This document shows, in pieces, positions 1 to 7,535 of a stretch of 23,645 nt of DNA. Position 1 is the stretch's first letter, and the number at the start of each line of letters is the position of its first letter. The notes under the pieces are model-generated. The model did no database searches. It was not told the DNA's origin and saw only the letters and a program-made list of their open reading frames with translations. This DNA is from JBBRCX01 sp038204465 (GTDB lineage Bacteria > Planctomycetota > Phycisphaerae > Tepidisphaerales > Tepidisphaeraceae), in NCBI GenBank assembly GCA_038204465.1, contig JBBRCX010000073.1, positions 1 to 23,645 of the forward strand, given 5' to 3'. Both the position numbers and the translations under genes were made by a program.

Positions 1-200
1 TTGTGGTTTCTCTTCTTTTTTTGTGTTTGGTTTTGGGGGGGGCTCCACCCCGGGGGGGGGGGGGGGGGGGGGGGGCGGGGGGGGGGGGGGCGGGGGGGGG
101 GGGGGGTGGGGGGGGCTGGCGGGGGGGGGGGGGCGGTGGTGGACGAAGTGGTCCCGGTGGAGGCGGCGGCGCACGCGACCGCGGCACCCGCGACAAATTC
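1..200. repeat. Poly-G low-complexity contig end
   Basis: The first 35 bases are T- and G-rich. Positions about 36 to 134 are almost entirely G with isolated C, T or A interruptions, followed by GC-rich degenerate sequence to about 200. Short glycine-rich open frames here are by-products of the G run, and I see no gene. Such a tract can be a real homopolymer-rich or G-quadruplex-forming locus. A long G run at the edge of a contig is also the usual signature of two-colour sequencing artefact. I consider the artefact more likely because the composition changes abruptly and the contig begins here. Confidence 0.75.
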
Positions 201-224
201 TGATCACTGCGCACCTGTTTGAAC

Positions 225-250
225 AAAAACCCCCCGCGCGAGCGGGGGTT
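225..250 (-). terminator. Rho-independent terminator downstream of metF
   Basis: Read on the minus strand, this is a GC-rich hairpin (AACCCCC pairing with GGGGGTT across a 9-base loop) followed by a short T run (TTTTTG). It lies about 130 bases after the metF stop codon, with no gene between. The stem is about 7 bp and the U tract is modest, so activity is likely but not certain. Confidence 0.6.
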
Positions 251-378
251 CTTGTATGCGCCCTGGCTCGAACCGGGGTACGAACGCGTGCACGCGCGGC
301 GCCCCCGCGCACGTTGCGCGCTGCGCGATTGCCTGCGGGTCGGTGCCGCCCACGCGCCGACATGCGTCGGGCGAACGG

Positions 379-1254
379 CTAATACGCGTGCTGGCCGCCG
401 AGGACTTTGCAGATCTGCACCGTCGCCTTGCTGCGGTTCAACGTATAGAAGTGAATCCCATCGGCGCCGTGGGCGAGCAGGTCCTGGCACTGCCGGGTGG
501 CGTGATCGACGCCGGCGTCATGGACTGCCTCAGGGTCGCTCTCGAGGCCCTCGAGTCGTGTCAGCAGCGGGTGCGGGATCTTGGCCCCGCACATTGAAAC
601 GAAGCGCTTGATCTGAGCGACGTTCAGGATCGGCATGATTCCCGCGACGAGCGGCACGCTGATTCCCGCCTGCCGCGCCTCATCGCAGAAGCGATAGAAG
701 TCAGCGTTGTCGAAGAAGAGTTGGGTGACGACGAAGCGGCCGCCGTTGTCCACCTTGCGCTTGAGATGCTCCATGTCGCGGGTTTTGTTGAGGCACTGCG
801 GGTGCCCTTCGGGGTACCCCGCCACCCCGATGCAGAAGTCGTGGCGCGACCCGACGAAGCTGACCAGTTCGTCAGCGTGGGCGAAGCCGCCCTCCGTAAC
901 GACAAACTGCGCCTGCCCGACGGAAGGATCGCCGCGCAGAGCGAGGACGTTGACGATGCCGGCGGCCCACAGGTCATCGAGAATCCCGCCGATCTCTTCG
1001 GCGGTATGCCCGACGCAGGTCAGGTGGGCCATCGACCGGATCTTCAGCTCGCGCTGGATGCGCTCGACGAGCTCGACGGTCTTCTGCCGCGTGCTTCCGC
1101 CGGCGCCGTAGGTAACCGACACGTACGAAGGGTGAAGCGGATGCAGTTCGTCGATCGCCTGGTAAAGCTGCTGGAAGCCGGCCTCATTCTTGGGCGGGAA
1201 GAACTCGAAGGAAACCGTCGGCTTCCCGCGACCCAGGATCTGATCAATCCTCAT
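379..1254 (-). CDS. metF: 5,10-methylenetetrahydrofolate reductase (MetF)
   Basis: Reduces 5,10-methylene-THF to 5-methyl-THF using NAD(P)H and FAD, supplying the methyl group for methionine synthesis. It is a cytoplasmic TIM-barrel flavoprotein. The 291-residue product has the usual bacterial MetF length and motifs: SFEFFPPK near residue 15 (Glu17 aligns with the catalytic Glu28 of the E. coli enzyme), YVSVTYGAGGSTR at 44-56, AHLTCVGHT at 76-84, LALRGDP at 104-110 (Asp109 aligns with E. coli Asp120), YPEGHP at 147-152, TQLFFDN at 177-183, PLVAGIMPI at 201-209 and GIHFYTLNRS near 266-275. The ATG is the natural start because SFEFFPPK follows at the expected distance; no strong Shine-Dalgarno is visible. 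The porin gene lies 120 bases upstream on the same strand, but a functional link is not evident. A terminator follows downstream. Confidence 0.97.
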   Translation of the reverse strand: MRIDQILGRGKPTVSFEFFPPKNEAGFQQLYQAIDELHPLHPSYVSVTYGAGGSTRQKTVELVERIQRELKIRSMAHLTCVGHTAEEIGGILDDLWAAGIVNVLALRGDPSVGQAQFVVTEGGFAHADELVSFVGSRHDFCIGVAGYPEGHPQCLNKTRDMEHLKRKVDNGGRFVVTQLFFDNADFYRFCDEARQAGISVPLVAGIMPILNVAQIKRFVSMCGAKIPHPLLTRLEGLESDPEAVHDAGVDHATRQCQDLLAHGADGIHFYTLNRSKATVQICKVLGGQHAY

Positions 1255-1374
1255 GGAGTCGAAGTTTAGAGTTGCTGATGGCCGGTTGCCAGTTCGCGGC
1301 GTTGATCGAAATAAGGCCGCGGGCGCGTGAGCTCATCGCCTCACAAGAATGCAGACGTCCGCACGGTTGCAGGA

Positions 1375-2682
1375 CTAGAACGTGAAGAACGCGTCGATGG
1401 CGGCGGTAAACTGGTAGTGGTCGGTCGCGTTGTCAAAGAATGGTTTGTCGGAATAGTCGAGGCGAATCTCGGGCCGGATCACCAGGTTGGATCCCACGGC
1501 GTCGTCGGTGAAGGGCTTGATCGAGACTCCGAGGGTCGCTTCGTAGACGTTATTGGAGCCATTTCCCAGCGTGAATCCGTCGACGTCGTCATACCACTCC
1601 AGGCGGCTGTTGAGCGTCACGGCCTTGTTGAGCTGATACGAAGCGTAGCCGGCAATGCCATACCACTGTGCTGAGTCGCCGCTGCTGAGTGCATGAGGCG
1701 CGTCGCCGTAATCGGCGTTCAATTCCAGCTTCAACCGATCGGTGGCCTGGTAGCTCGCGACGAGATCGACGACGGTCCAGTAATCCCCGTTATCCCCTGC
1801 CGCCTCAGGGCCCTCGGTCATGCTGAGGCTGAAGCTCCACTTCTTGTTCGGCGCGTAAGCGAGCGAGCCGAGGAAATCGATGGCGTCGTTGTTGTCTTCC
1901 AGCGATTGGTTCCAGCCGCGGGTGAAGCCCGCGGTCACGCTGAGCTCATCGCTGAGCGAGTAGGTTCCGAGCACTCCGACGTGGGTGAAGGGGATGGCAT
2001 AGCCGAAGAGATAACTGTGCGAGAAGAGGTAGTTCTGCGTCGGGTTGATCACTTCCTTGCCGAGCAGCGTCACGAATTTTCCCGCCCGGAGCTTCAGGCC
2101 GTTGCCAACCGGCAGCGCAACATCGATGTAAGCCTGTACCGGGTCGAACTGGTTCCGCGGCGAATACCGGTTGTCATACCAGTCAAACAACCCGTTGGAG
2201 TGGATCAATCCCGCATCAGCGCCATAGATCCACTGCACGTGGGCGCCGACATCGACCGAGTGGTCCTTTACCGATTTGGCGGTGTCGACCGTGCGCTCGA
2301 TGCTGAGGTCAAGCTGGTTGAGGGTGGGGTCTTCGTGGACGGTGTCGAAGACGCGATTGGGGAGCTTATTGTTGGGCGGGGCGCTCGCGCCATAGGTGTA
2401 GGAGCCTTCGATAAAACCATAGATATTGATGCCGGCGTCGTTGAGCGGCTTGCCAACGCCCGCGCGGTCGAGGAGACGCATCAGCAAGCCAGGCTCGGGC
2501 GCTGGTGGCGGCTCGGGCTCGGTTGGCGCCGTTTTAGGTGGCGCATCATCGAGATATTTAGGCGTCCGAAGCGATAATTCACGCGCGTCCGGGAGGTTTA
2601 ACACATCGGCGGCGTTCGACGCGCCAGCGCACGCGAGGGCGGCGCCGGCGACCAGTCCCAACCAAAGCCTTCGATGTGTCAT
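1375..2682 (-). CDS. Outer-membrane beta-barrel porin (bbp2/OmpL-like)
   Basis: Probable outer-membrane channel. The N-terminus is a classic Sec signal peptide (basic MTHRR, hydrophobic LWLGLVAGAALACAG, cleavage near SNA-AD). A proline-rich stretch follows (residues about 45-65), then some 350 residues of alternating amphipathic strands rich in Tyr, Trp, Gly and Asp. The chain ends in Phe-Phe-Thr-Phe, the terminal aromatic used for barrel assembly. Length (435) and the features GFIEGSYTYG, NQLDLSIERTVD and ELSVTAGFTRGWNQ fit the putative porin-2 (bbp2) family common in planctomycetes and relatives. Two ATGs are adjacent at 2685 and 2682. AAGGAG ends one base before the first and four before the second, so I take the second. 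A sigma54-like promoter lies about 30-55 bases upstream. Substrate unknown; nitrogen-linked use is an inference from that promoter. Confidence 0.85.
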   Translation of the reverse strand: MTHRRLWLGLVAGAALACAGASNAADVLNLPDARELSLRTPKYLDDAPPKTAPTEPEPPPAPEPGLLMRLLDRAGVGKPLNDAGINIYGFIEGSYTYGASAPPNNKLPNRVFDTVHEDPTLNQLDLSIERTVDTAKSVKDHSVDVGAHVQWIYGADAGLIHSNGLFDWYDNRYSPRNQFDPVQAYIDVALPVGNGLKLRAGKFVTLLGKEVINPTQNYLFSHSYLFGYAIPFTHVGVLGTYSLSDELSVTAGFTRGWNQSLEDNNDAIDFLGSLAYAPNKKWSFSLSMTEGPEAAGDNGDYWTVVDLVASYQATDRLKLELNADYGDAPHALSSGDSAQWYGIAGYASYQLNKAVTLNSRLEWYDDVDGFTLGNGSNNVYEATLGVSIKPFTDDAVGSNLVIRPEIRLDYSDKPFFDNATDHYQFTAAIDAFFTF

Positions 2683-2724
2683 CATGCTCCTTCCAATACG
2701 ATTGATGCGCTTTGCCGTCGCTTA

Positions 2725-2739
2725 ACAAAGCGAGTGCCA
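2725..2739 (-). promoter_or_regulatory. Candidate sigma54 promoter of the porin gene
   Basis: On the minus strand the sequence reads TGGCAC, five bases, then TTGT. The -24 element is a perfect match to the sigma54 consensus TGGCAC-N5-TTGC and the spacing is exact. The -12 element has T instead of the usual C. A transcript would start about 12 bases on (near 2713) and give a roughly 30-base leader ending in the AAGGAG ribosome-binding site, a natural arrangement. The -12 mismatch falls at a normally well-conserved base, so confidence is moderate. Confidence 0.45.
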
Positions 2740-3010
2740 GCAAGAGGGGCAAACGAAACAGGGGCGGATGCTAATGAAATGCAGGTGACGGCTGGAATGA
2801 CGGTGTGGGTTACGCGCCATCCGCCTTCGAGTTGAGCATCGGGGCCGTGAAAGGCTCGCGAATGTTCAAAAATTCAACGGCGCCGCCGTTCGGCGGAAGG
2901 CATCTGGAGCATTCGGTTTTCCGCGGACGCATGAGTGCGACAAGCCGTTGCGCGATATGGACTTACTGCCGCGGATTCACCTGCACCTTTCCGCGTCGCC
3001 GACGTACATC
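2740..3010. other. Intergenic region between divergent porin and nadA
   Basis: No convincing gene. A plus-strand open frame from 2805 runs into nadA but has no ribosome-binding site or family resemblance. The stretch holds the divergent promoters: a sigma54-like one for the porin at its left edge and a -10-like box for nadA at its right edge. A short GC-rich inverted repeat (GCCGCCGTTCGGCGG, about 2883-2897) is the only other structure seen. Confidence 0.6.
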
Positions 3011-3016
3011 TATAGT
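2988..3016 (+). promoter_or_regulatory. Possible sigma70 promoter of nadA
   Basis: TATAGT at 3011-3016 matches five of six positions of the -10 box and sits about 35 bases before the nadA start. The -35 region at 17-bp spacing (TTTCCG) is a poor match, so the promoter may need an activator or be weak. Confidence 0.4.
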
Positions 3017-3051
3017 TTCAGCATCGGATCGGACCGAAAGTGAAAGGATCC

Positions 3052-4227
3052 ATGAAGGTCTGGCAGCAACCGCTCCCGAAGATTTACAGCGAGCTTTCTG
3101 AGCCCGAGCTGCGGCTGCGCATCGAGGCGGCGAAGGAGGCGCTGGGTCCGAAGCTGGCCATCCTTGGGCATCACTACCAGCAGGACGCGGTGATCGACTT
3201 CGCCGACTTCACCGGCGACAGCTTCGAGCTCTCGCGCAAGGCCGCCGAGCAGAAGGGAATCGAATACGTCGTGTTCTGCGGCGTGCACTTCATGGCCGAA
3301 TCGGCGGACATCCTCACGGAAGAGAACGTCCGCGTGATCCTGCCCGACATGGGGGCCGGCTGCTCGATGGCGGACATGGCCAATCTCGATCAGACGCTCG
3401 ACTGCTGGGCGCAGCTCCAGGAAGAATGTCCCGAGCAGCACATCGTGCCGATCACTTACATGAACAGCTCGGCCGCCATCAAGGCGTTCGTCGGCGAGCA
3501 TGGCGGCGCGGTCTGCACGAGCAGCAACTGCCGGAACGTGCTGGAATGGGCCCTGGCCGGCGGCGCCAATCCAGCGGCGGCGAAGGGGAAGAAGGTGAAG
3601 ATCCTGTTCTTCCCGGATCAGCACCTGGGCCGCAATACCGCGTACGCGATGGGCTATCCCTTGGACAAGATGGTTGTGTGGGATCCGCACCAGGAGCTTG
3701 GGGGCAGCGACCCGCGAACGCTGGCCGACGCAGACTTCGTGCTGTGGAAAGGCCATTGCTCCGTGCACGCCCTGTTCCGGCCGGAGCATGTCGATCAGGT
3801 GCGCGCGAAGTACCCGAACATGAAAGTCATCGTGCATCCGGAATGCAAATGGGAGGTCGTGCAGAAGGCGGACCAGGCGGGCAGCACCGCGTACATCGTG
3901 AAGCAGGTCGAGGCGGCTGCGCCCGGCAGCGAGTGGGCCATCGGCACCGAGGTGCACCTCGTCAACCGGCTGAAAAACCAGCACCCGGAGCAGAAGATCG
4001 TCGTTCTCAGCGACTGCCAGTGCCTCTGCACCACCATGTACCGAATTGACTTGCCGCACATGTGCTGGGTGCTGGAGAACCTGCTCGAGGGCAAGGTGGT
4101 GAACGAGATCAAGGTGGATGCGCACACGAGAAAGTGGGCGACCGTAGCCCTGGAGCGGATGCTCGCGATCAAGGGGACCGGCAACCCGATCGGCAAAACG
4201 CAGCCGGTAGGGACGACGGTGGACTGA
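3052..4227 (+). CDS. nadA: Quinolinate synthase NadA
   Basis: Condenses iminoaspartate with dihydroxyacetone phosphate to quinolinate in de novo NAD synthesis; cytoplasmic, oxygen-sensitive [4Fe-4S] enzyme. The 391-residue product shows GHHYQQD near residues 39-45, FTGDSFELSRKA near 53-64, CGVHFMAESA near 76-85, PDQHLGRNTA near 188-197 and HPECK near 262-266. The three conserved cluster cysteines are Cys104 (GAGCSMAD), Cys236 (KGHCSVHALF) and one of the C-terminal group Cys322/324/326/338 (CQCLC...PHMCW), the last two groups aligning with E. coli Cys200 and Cys297. The C-terminal Cys arrangement is of the longer NadA subtype. I chose ATG 3052 because AAAGGA lies five bases before it; an in-frame GTG at 3040 would swallow that site. 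No nadB or nadC is adjacent, so this looks monocistronic. Confidence 0.97.
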   Translation: MKVWQQPLPKIYSELSEPELRLRIEAAKEALGPKLAILGHHYQQDAVIDFADFTGDSFELSRKAAEQKGIEYVVFCGVHFMAESADILTEENVRVILPDMGAGCSMADMANLDQTLDCWAQLQEECPEQHIVPITYMNSSAAIKAFVGEHGGAVCTSSNCRNVLEWALAGGANPAAAKGKKVKILFFPDQHLGRNTAYAMGYPLDKMVVWDPHQELGGSDPRTLADADFVLWKGHCSVHALFRPEHVDQVRAKYPNMKVIVHPECKWEVVQKADQAGSTAYIVKQVEAAAPGSEWAIGTEVHLVNRLKNQHPEQKIVVLSDCQCLCTTMYRIDLPHMCWVLENLLEGKVVNEIKVDAHTRKWATVALERMLAIKGTGNPIGKTQPVGTTVD

Positions 4228-4358
4228 TTTCACTTGCTGGTTGCGGCGCTCGAGGTCTGTGATGCGCGTTTGCAGCTCGCCTGAGTTGTCGAGGTTCGGA
4301 AATCGAGCACGCATCTGCGCGAACGCAGTGCGCTTTGACTCCAGTGCTGCGAACTGCG

Positions 4359-4586
4359 TTACACGTGGCTCGTCGTGTAGCAGGGCGGATCGCTGGCGGG
4401 GAAGGACCCCATCGATGCTTCGTCGATGAGATCGAGCGGGAGTTGTTCGTGGCTCGGCGTGAAGTTTTCGTCTTCGATCATGCTGGGGGCGTGCTTGTCA
4501 TCGGGGCCGAAACAGATGGAGGCGTTCGGGCGCGTCGGGGCCGCCGATGCTCGCGAGTTGTCGTTCCGATTGTTGCGCGTTTCCAT
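4359..4586 (-). CDS. Small acidic SFPASDPP-motif protein
   Basis: Encodes 75 residues from the ATG at 4586, preceded by GGGAG at seven-base spacing; an in-frame ATG at 4607 lacks such a site. The C-terminal third reads DLIDEASMGSFPASDPP. I recognise DEAS.xSFPASDPP as a conserved motif of small, widely distributed bacterial proteins of unknown function. The N-terminal half is polar and probably disordered (Asn/Arg-rich, then acidic). There is no signal peptide, membrane segment or cysteine pair. It lies downstream of the esterase on the same strand with a 132-base gap (4587-4718), and tail to tail with nadA. The motif gives reasonable confidence that it is real; function unknown. Confidence 0.7.
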   Translation of the reverse strand: METRNNRNDNSRASAAPTRPNASICFGPDDKHAPSMIEDENFTPSHEQLPLDLIDEASMGSFPASDPPCYTTSHV

Positions 4587-4718
4587 GGTCGCTCCCGTTA
4601 GACCCACTTCACTTTAGTACAGCATAGGGCAAATAGCGGGCCGGGAGGGGCAGAACTGCGGAGAAAGTGTCGCCGTCGGCGTACTTTTTCTTCGGGCAGA
4701 TTCTGCGCATCGGCGGGA

Positions 4719-6656
4719 TCATGACTGCGACCGAAGCACATCGCTTCGGAAAGGCAGTGCGGGAAGGCCCTCGGAATTGCACAGGTTGATGTCAGCCGGA
4801 TTGTCGGCCCAGGCGTAGCGGACGACGGCGGGCCGGGGCACCCTGGGACTGCTGAGCACAACGCTGTCGCCCTCAATCTGCGCGTCGGCCCAGGCGAACT
4901 TTCCATCGTCGCCCGCGATGGCGAAGCCCTTCGGCGTGCCGCCGCGCGCGACGAGCCCGGCGGCGTGGTCGAAGCTCACGCGAACTTTATCGCCCTCGAT
5001 CTTCAATCCGCGATAGGTTGGCCCGCAGTGGGTGCAGTCGCGGCCATAGGCGATCGCCTGAGCGGCCAATGCCAGCCGTTTACCGACGTCCTGCTTGTTC
5101 TGCGGATGAATGTCGACGGCATCGCCAATGTCGATGGCGGTCGCCATGCCGGTGTTGGGCAGGGCCAGGGCCATGGCCTGCGCTTCGCGCAGCTCCGCCC
5201 AGGGGCTTTCGCCAGGTTCTTTCTGCGCCGGCATCCAGTTGGCCAACTGTACGAAGAGGAACGGGAAATCTCCCTGGCCCCAGCGGGCGCGCCAGTCCGT
5301 AATCATCGTCTGGAAGAGCGTGCGATACTGCTCGGCACGGCCCGCATTTGATTCGCCCTGATACCAGATGGCGCCGCGAATTGCGAAGGGGATCAGCGGG
5401 TAGATCATTCCGTAGAACAGGGCGCCGGGATAACCCTCGTGGGCGGGATTGATGGGCTGCTGCGGCGAAGGTGGAACCGTGGCGTTGGTGCGCCGCTCCA
5501 GTGCCAATTCGATTTTGTAGAGCCACTCGCCCGCGAGCGGGATCGCCTCATGCGCGCCTCCCTTTGCCGGCAGCAGCTTCATGCTCTCGCCCGGACCGCC
5601 GAATCCGCCGACATTGAGATGGTCGAAAACGCGGACGGCGATGAGATTGGTGCCCGCTTTCACCAGCCGGCCGGGAATGGTGTACGAGCGCGGGGCACTC
5701 CAGTATTCGGGCGTTTCTTTCCCGGTTGCGCCGACGCGTTCGCCGTTGAAGTACGTGGTGTCCAAGTCGTCGATTCCGCCGAGGTTCAACAACAGGTCCT
5801 CTTCCGCCCAATGCGGCGGCACCTGCACCTCACGGCGGAACCAGACGGCGCCGTTGATGTCGATGCCGAGGCTCTGCCAATAGGTCGGCAGCCGCATCGG
5901 TTTCCAGTCCGCGATGTTGAGGCCCGGCTTCGCCCAGCCCTGCGGCTCGCCCTTGTTTCCAGGGTCCTGATGAAACGCCTCTTTTTCCCATTCAGCCATC
6001 GCGGCGGCGTGGTCGTATTTTACGTCGACGCAGCGGGCAGACAGCTTTTCCGCATCGAGCACCAGCGACTTCAGCGCGGGGACAGCGCGCATCGCCTCGC
6101 GGCTGGTCCAGGCCTCGGCGGCGGTGCCGCCCCACGAGGTATGAATCAGTCCGATTGGAACGCGTAGCGAACGGTGCAGTTCACGGCCGAAGAAGTAAGC
6201 GACGGCGGAAAAGTTTGGGATCGTCTGCGGGGTGCATGCGCTCCACGAGCCGGCCGGATCGTAGCGCGGCTCGGCCGAAGGTGTTTTTGACACGGTGAAG
6301 AGGCGGATTTGCGGGAAGTTGGCGCTGGCGACTTCCAGTGCCGCATTGACCGAAAGATTGACGGGCCACTCCATGTTGGACTGGCCCGAGCCGAACCAGA
6401 CCTCGCCGACGAGCACATCGGAGAAACGAATCGTGCCGCTCTTGTCGCCGGCGACGGTCAGGTCAAAAGGACCTCCCGCCTGGGGCGTCCGCAAGGTTGC
6501 CCGCCAGGCGCCGCCGGCATCGGCGCGGGCCGTTGCGCGATGCTCGCCCATCGCGACAGTGATCTGCTCGCCCGGCTCGCCCGTTCCCCAGACCGGTGCC
6601 TGGGTAGATCGTTGAAGGACCATGTGGTCGCCGAAGATCGAAGGCAGCTTGGGCAC
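4719..6656 (-). CDS. Sialate O-acetylesterase-like SGNH hydrolase
   Basis: Likely a carbohydrate esterase removing acetyl groups from sialic acids or other glycans. From the GTG at 6656 the product has 645 residues and begins MPKLPSIFGDHMVLQRS, the characteristic opening of this family. The catalytic serine is Ser93 in GSGQSNMEW. WGGTAAEAW (175-183) and WYQGESNAG (431-439) are further family blocks, and the Asp/His pair is Asp515-x-His517 in DAVDIHPQN. Residues about 245-385 form an inserted jelly-roll, beta-galactosidase-like domain (WFRREVQVP, GGIDDLDTTYFNGERVG). The GTG is chosen because AAAGGAA precedes it by about five bases. A longer in-frame TTG at 6947 would add 97 arginine-rich residues unlike the family. 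No signal peptide follows the chosen start, unusual for an enzyme whose relatives are usually exported. Nearest upstream promoter is at 7066-7093. Confidence 0.9.
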   Translation of the reverse strand: MPKLPSIFGDHMVLQRSTQAPVWGTGEPGEQITVAMGEHRATARADAGGAWRATLRTPQAGGPFDLTVAGDKSGTIRFSDVLVGEVWFGSGQSNMEWPVNLSVNAALEVASANFPQIRLFTVSKTPSAEPRYDPAGSWSACTPQTIPNFSAVAYFFGRELHRSLRVPIGLIHTSWGGTAAEAWTSREAMRAVPALKSLVLDAEKLSARCVDVKYDHAAAMAEWEKEAFHQDPGNKGEPQGWAKPGLNIADWKPMRLPTYWQSLGIDINGAVWFRREVQVPPHWAEEDLLLNLGGIDDLDTTYFNGERVGATGKETPEYWSAPRSYTIPGRLVKAGTNLIAVRVFDHLNVGGFGGPGESMKLLPAKGGAHEAIPLAGEWLYKIELALERRTNATVPPSPQQPINPAHEGYPGALFYGMIYPLIPFAIRGAIWYQGESNAGRAEQYRTLFQTMITDWRARWGQGDFPFLFVQLANWMPAQKEPGESPWAELREAQAMALALPNTGMATAIDIGDAVDIHPQNKQDVGKRLALAAQAIAYGRDCTHCGPTYRGLKIEGDKVRVSFDHAAGLVARGGTPKGFAIAGDDGKFAWADAQIEGDSVVLSSPRVPRPAVVRYAWADNPADINLCNSEGLPALPFRSDVLRSQS

Positions 6657-7064
6657 GAAGTTCCTTTCGTTTTTGCGGCGGTCACGATAGCGGCATCCGG
6701 GTGAAGAAAACAACGCCCCGGCGGCTGACTCATCCCCAGTTTCCTCAAACCTACGAAGAACCCGTCCCAATGATCGGCAGCCGGATCGAGTCGATCCCGA
6801 GATTCGCGCCGCCTCGGGGGCCAGGCTTTTCGCCGCCAGCCCAAGCGACCTTGCACGGGCTTTGGCGATCTGATGCAGGGCTTTGGTGGGCTTTTGCGGG
6901 GTTATCGTGGACCAGGAAGACCTCAACCGCCGCGCCACAGACCTCAATGCCGACCCGAACGGCCCCAGCCGAGAACACCGATTCGGCGCGGCCCGACCGT
7001 TTCACCGATTCATCTGTCAAAGAGCGTTCCGACACGGCCCCAGCCGTTGCACCGAGGAATGATT
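6657..7064 (-). promoter_or_regulatory. Long structured leader with hairpin repeats before the esterase
   Basis: About 400 bases lie between a strong minus-strand promoter and the esterase GTG. Three copies of a small hairpin-forming unit occur on the minus strand. Two are near-identical (CGGTG, 3-4 bases, CGGCTGGGGCCG) at 7035-7054 and 6960-6980; a shorter variant is at 6989-7007. A boxA-like CGCTCTTTGACA is at 7015-7026. Open frames here, such as a 94-codon GTG frame at 7035, lack ribosome-binding sites and family similarity. It may be a long 5' leader, a separate non-coding RNA, or a relic of an rRNA-type leader. Confidence 0.4.
7015..7026 (-). promoter_or_regulatory. boxA-like antitermination element
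   Basis: The minus strand reads CGCTCTTTGACA, close to the boxA consensus TGCTCTTTAACA that recruits Nus factors in rRNA leaders. It lies about 35-45 bases after the predicted start of transcription from the promoter at 7066-7093, where boxA is expected. No rRNA gene follows in this window. TTGACA inside it could also be a -35 box, but I see no matching -10. Confidence 0.4.
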
Positions 7065-7065
7065 C

Positions 7066-7093
7066 ATTATACCTTCTTTCTTCATGGAGTCAA
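7066..7093 (-). promoter_or_regulatory. Near-consensus sigma70 promoter
   Basis: On the minus strand TTGACT (7088-7093), 16 bases, then a perfect TATAAT (7066-7071). This is the best housekeeping promoter seen in the window, in a locally AT-rich patch. Predicted transcription start is near 7059, pointing toward the esterase. Promoters this strong usually serve stable RNAs or highly expressed genes. Confidence 0.7.
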
Positions 7094-7336
7094 CCCTTCC
7101 CGGGGGAATTCAGGTTTTGAAACTTGCCGCTGCCGTCGGGCGAGCGGCCAGCGCTTGATCGGGTGCTTGCTGGAGCCCAGCATGTGCCGGTCGATATTGG
7201 ACGCGGCACGCATGGGCCGAGGCAACCAACTCGGATTGTGCACGCCATATAACGGGCGGCGAAACTGGCGATGGGTCAGCGCGGCGAGCGGAGGAGGTTG
7301 ACCGGGATTCACAAGTGGTTTGCGGAAAGTGCGCGC
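7094..7336. other. Intergenic stretch without a supported gene
   Basis: I see no gene I can defend. A minus-strand frame at 7082-7312 (GTG start, 76 codons) has GC-rich third positions. It has no ribosome-binding site, no family resemblance, and ends inside the promoter at 7066-7093. It lies downstream of the terminator at 7337-7379, so it would need its own promoter, which I cannot find. Confidence 0.5.
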
Positions 7337-7379
7337 AAAAAAAAGGCCCCGGTCTCACCCACGTGTCGACACCGGGACC
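7337..7379 (-). terminator. Strong rho-independent terminator
   Basis: On the minus strand GGTCCCGGT (7371-7379) pairs with ACCGGGGCC (7345-7353), a nine-base-pair stem with one G-T wobble and a 17-base loop, followed directly by eight T (7337-7344). This is the clearest intrinsic terminator in the window. No protein gene on the minus strand ends here, which suggests that the sequence just upstream is a non-coding RNA gene. Confidence 0.75.
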
Positions 7380-7529
7380 CTTGATGTATCAGCACCCGAT
7401 GGTTCGGGTACAGCGCCGTAATTCGCTCCGTCGAAAGGGCCGGGTAACTCCCTGCCTTACCCCTAAAACCACGACCCACTTATCCGCACGACCGATCACG
7501 TCAGCGGCCATCCAAGTCCGGCAATGCGG
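7337..7529 (-). ncRNA. Candidate structured non-coding RNA
   Basis: The unit consists of a possible promoter at 7536-7564, a predicted start near 7529, about 190 transcribed bases and the strong terminator at 7337-7379. Internal hairpins on the minus strand include GGGTAA/TTACCC (7442-7462, nine-base loop) and ACCCGA/TCGGGT with a four-base loop (7394-7409). An AGCG/CGCT stem lies in between. No open frame on this strand has a ribosome-binding site. I compared it by eye with 6S, SRP, RNase P, tmRNA and common riboswitch signatures and found no match, so the class is unassigned. It could instead be a long terminator-bearing remnant of a lost gene. Confidence 0.4.
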
Positions 7530-7535
7530 AGGTGC

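Noticed and set aside
255..285. T-arm-like sequence (GGTTCGAGCC on the minus strand) just before the terminator, suggesting a tRNA
   Set aside because: The T-stem has a mismatch and no complementary 5' acceptor strand or anticodon arm could be found upstream.
2805..3101. Plus-strand 98-codon frame upstream of nadA
   Set aside because: It overlaps the nadA start and promoter, lacks a ribosome-binding site, and has low-complexity basic composition.
3010..4314. 434-codon minus-strand open frame across nadA
   Set aside because: It is antisense to a clear nadA, is rich in Arg and His as expected of a shadow frame, and has no family resemblance. The first part (4228-4341) reads like a coiled coil but is too short to defend.
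6751..7035. 94-codon minus-strand frame after the strong promoter
   Set aside because: GTG start without a ribosome-binding site, and the hairpin repeats explain the sequence at least as well.
7082..7312. 76-codon minus-strand frame with GC-rich third positions
   Set aside because: No start signal or recognisable family, and it terminates within a promoter. Kept only as a remote possibility.
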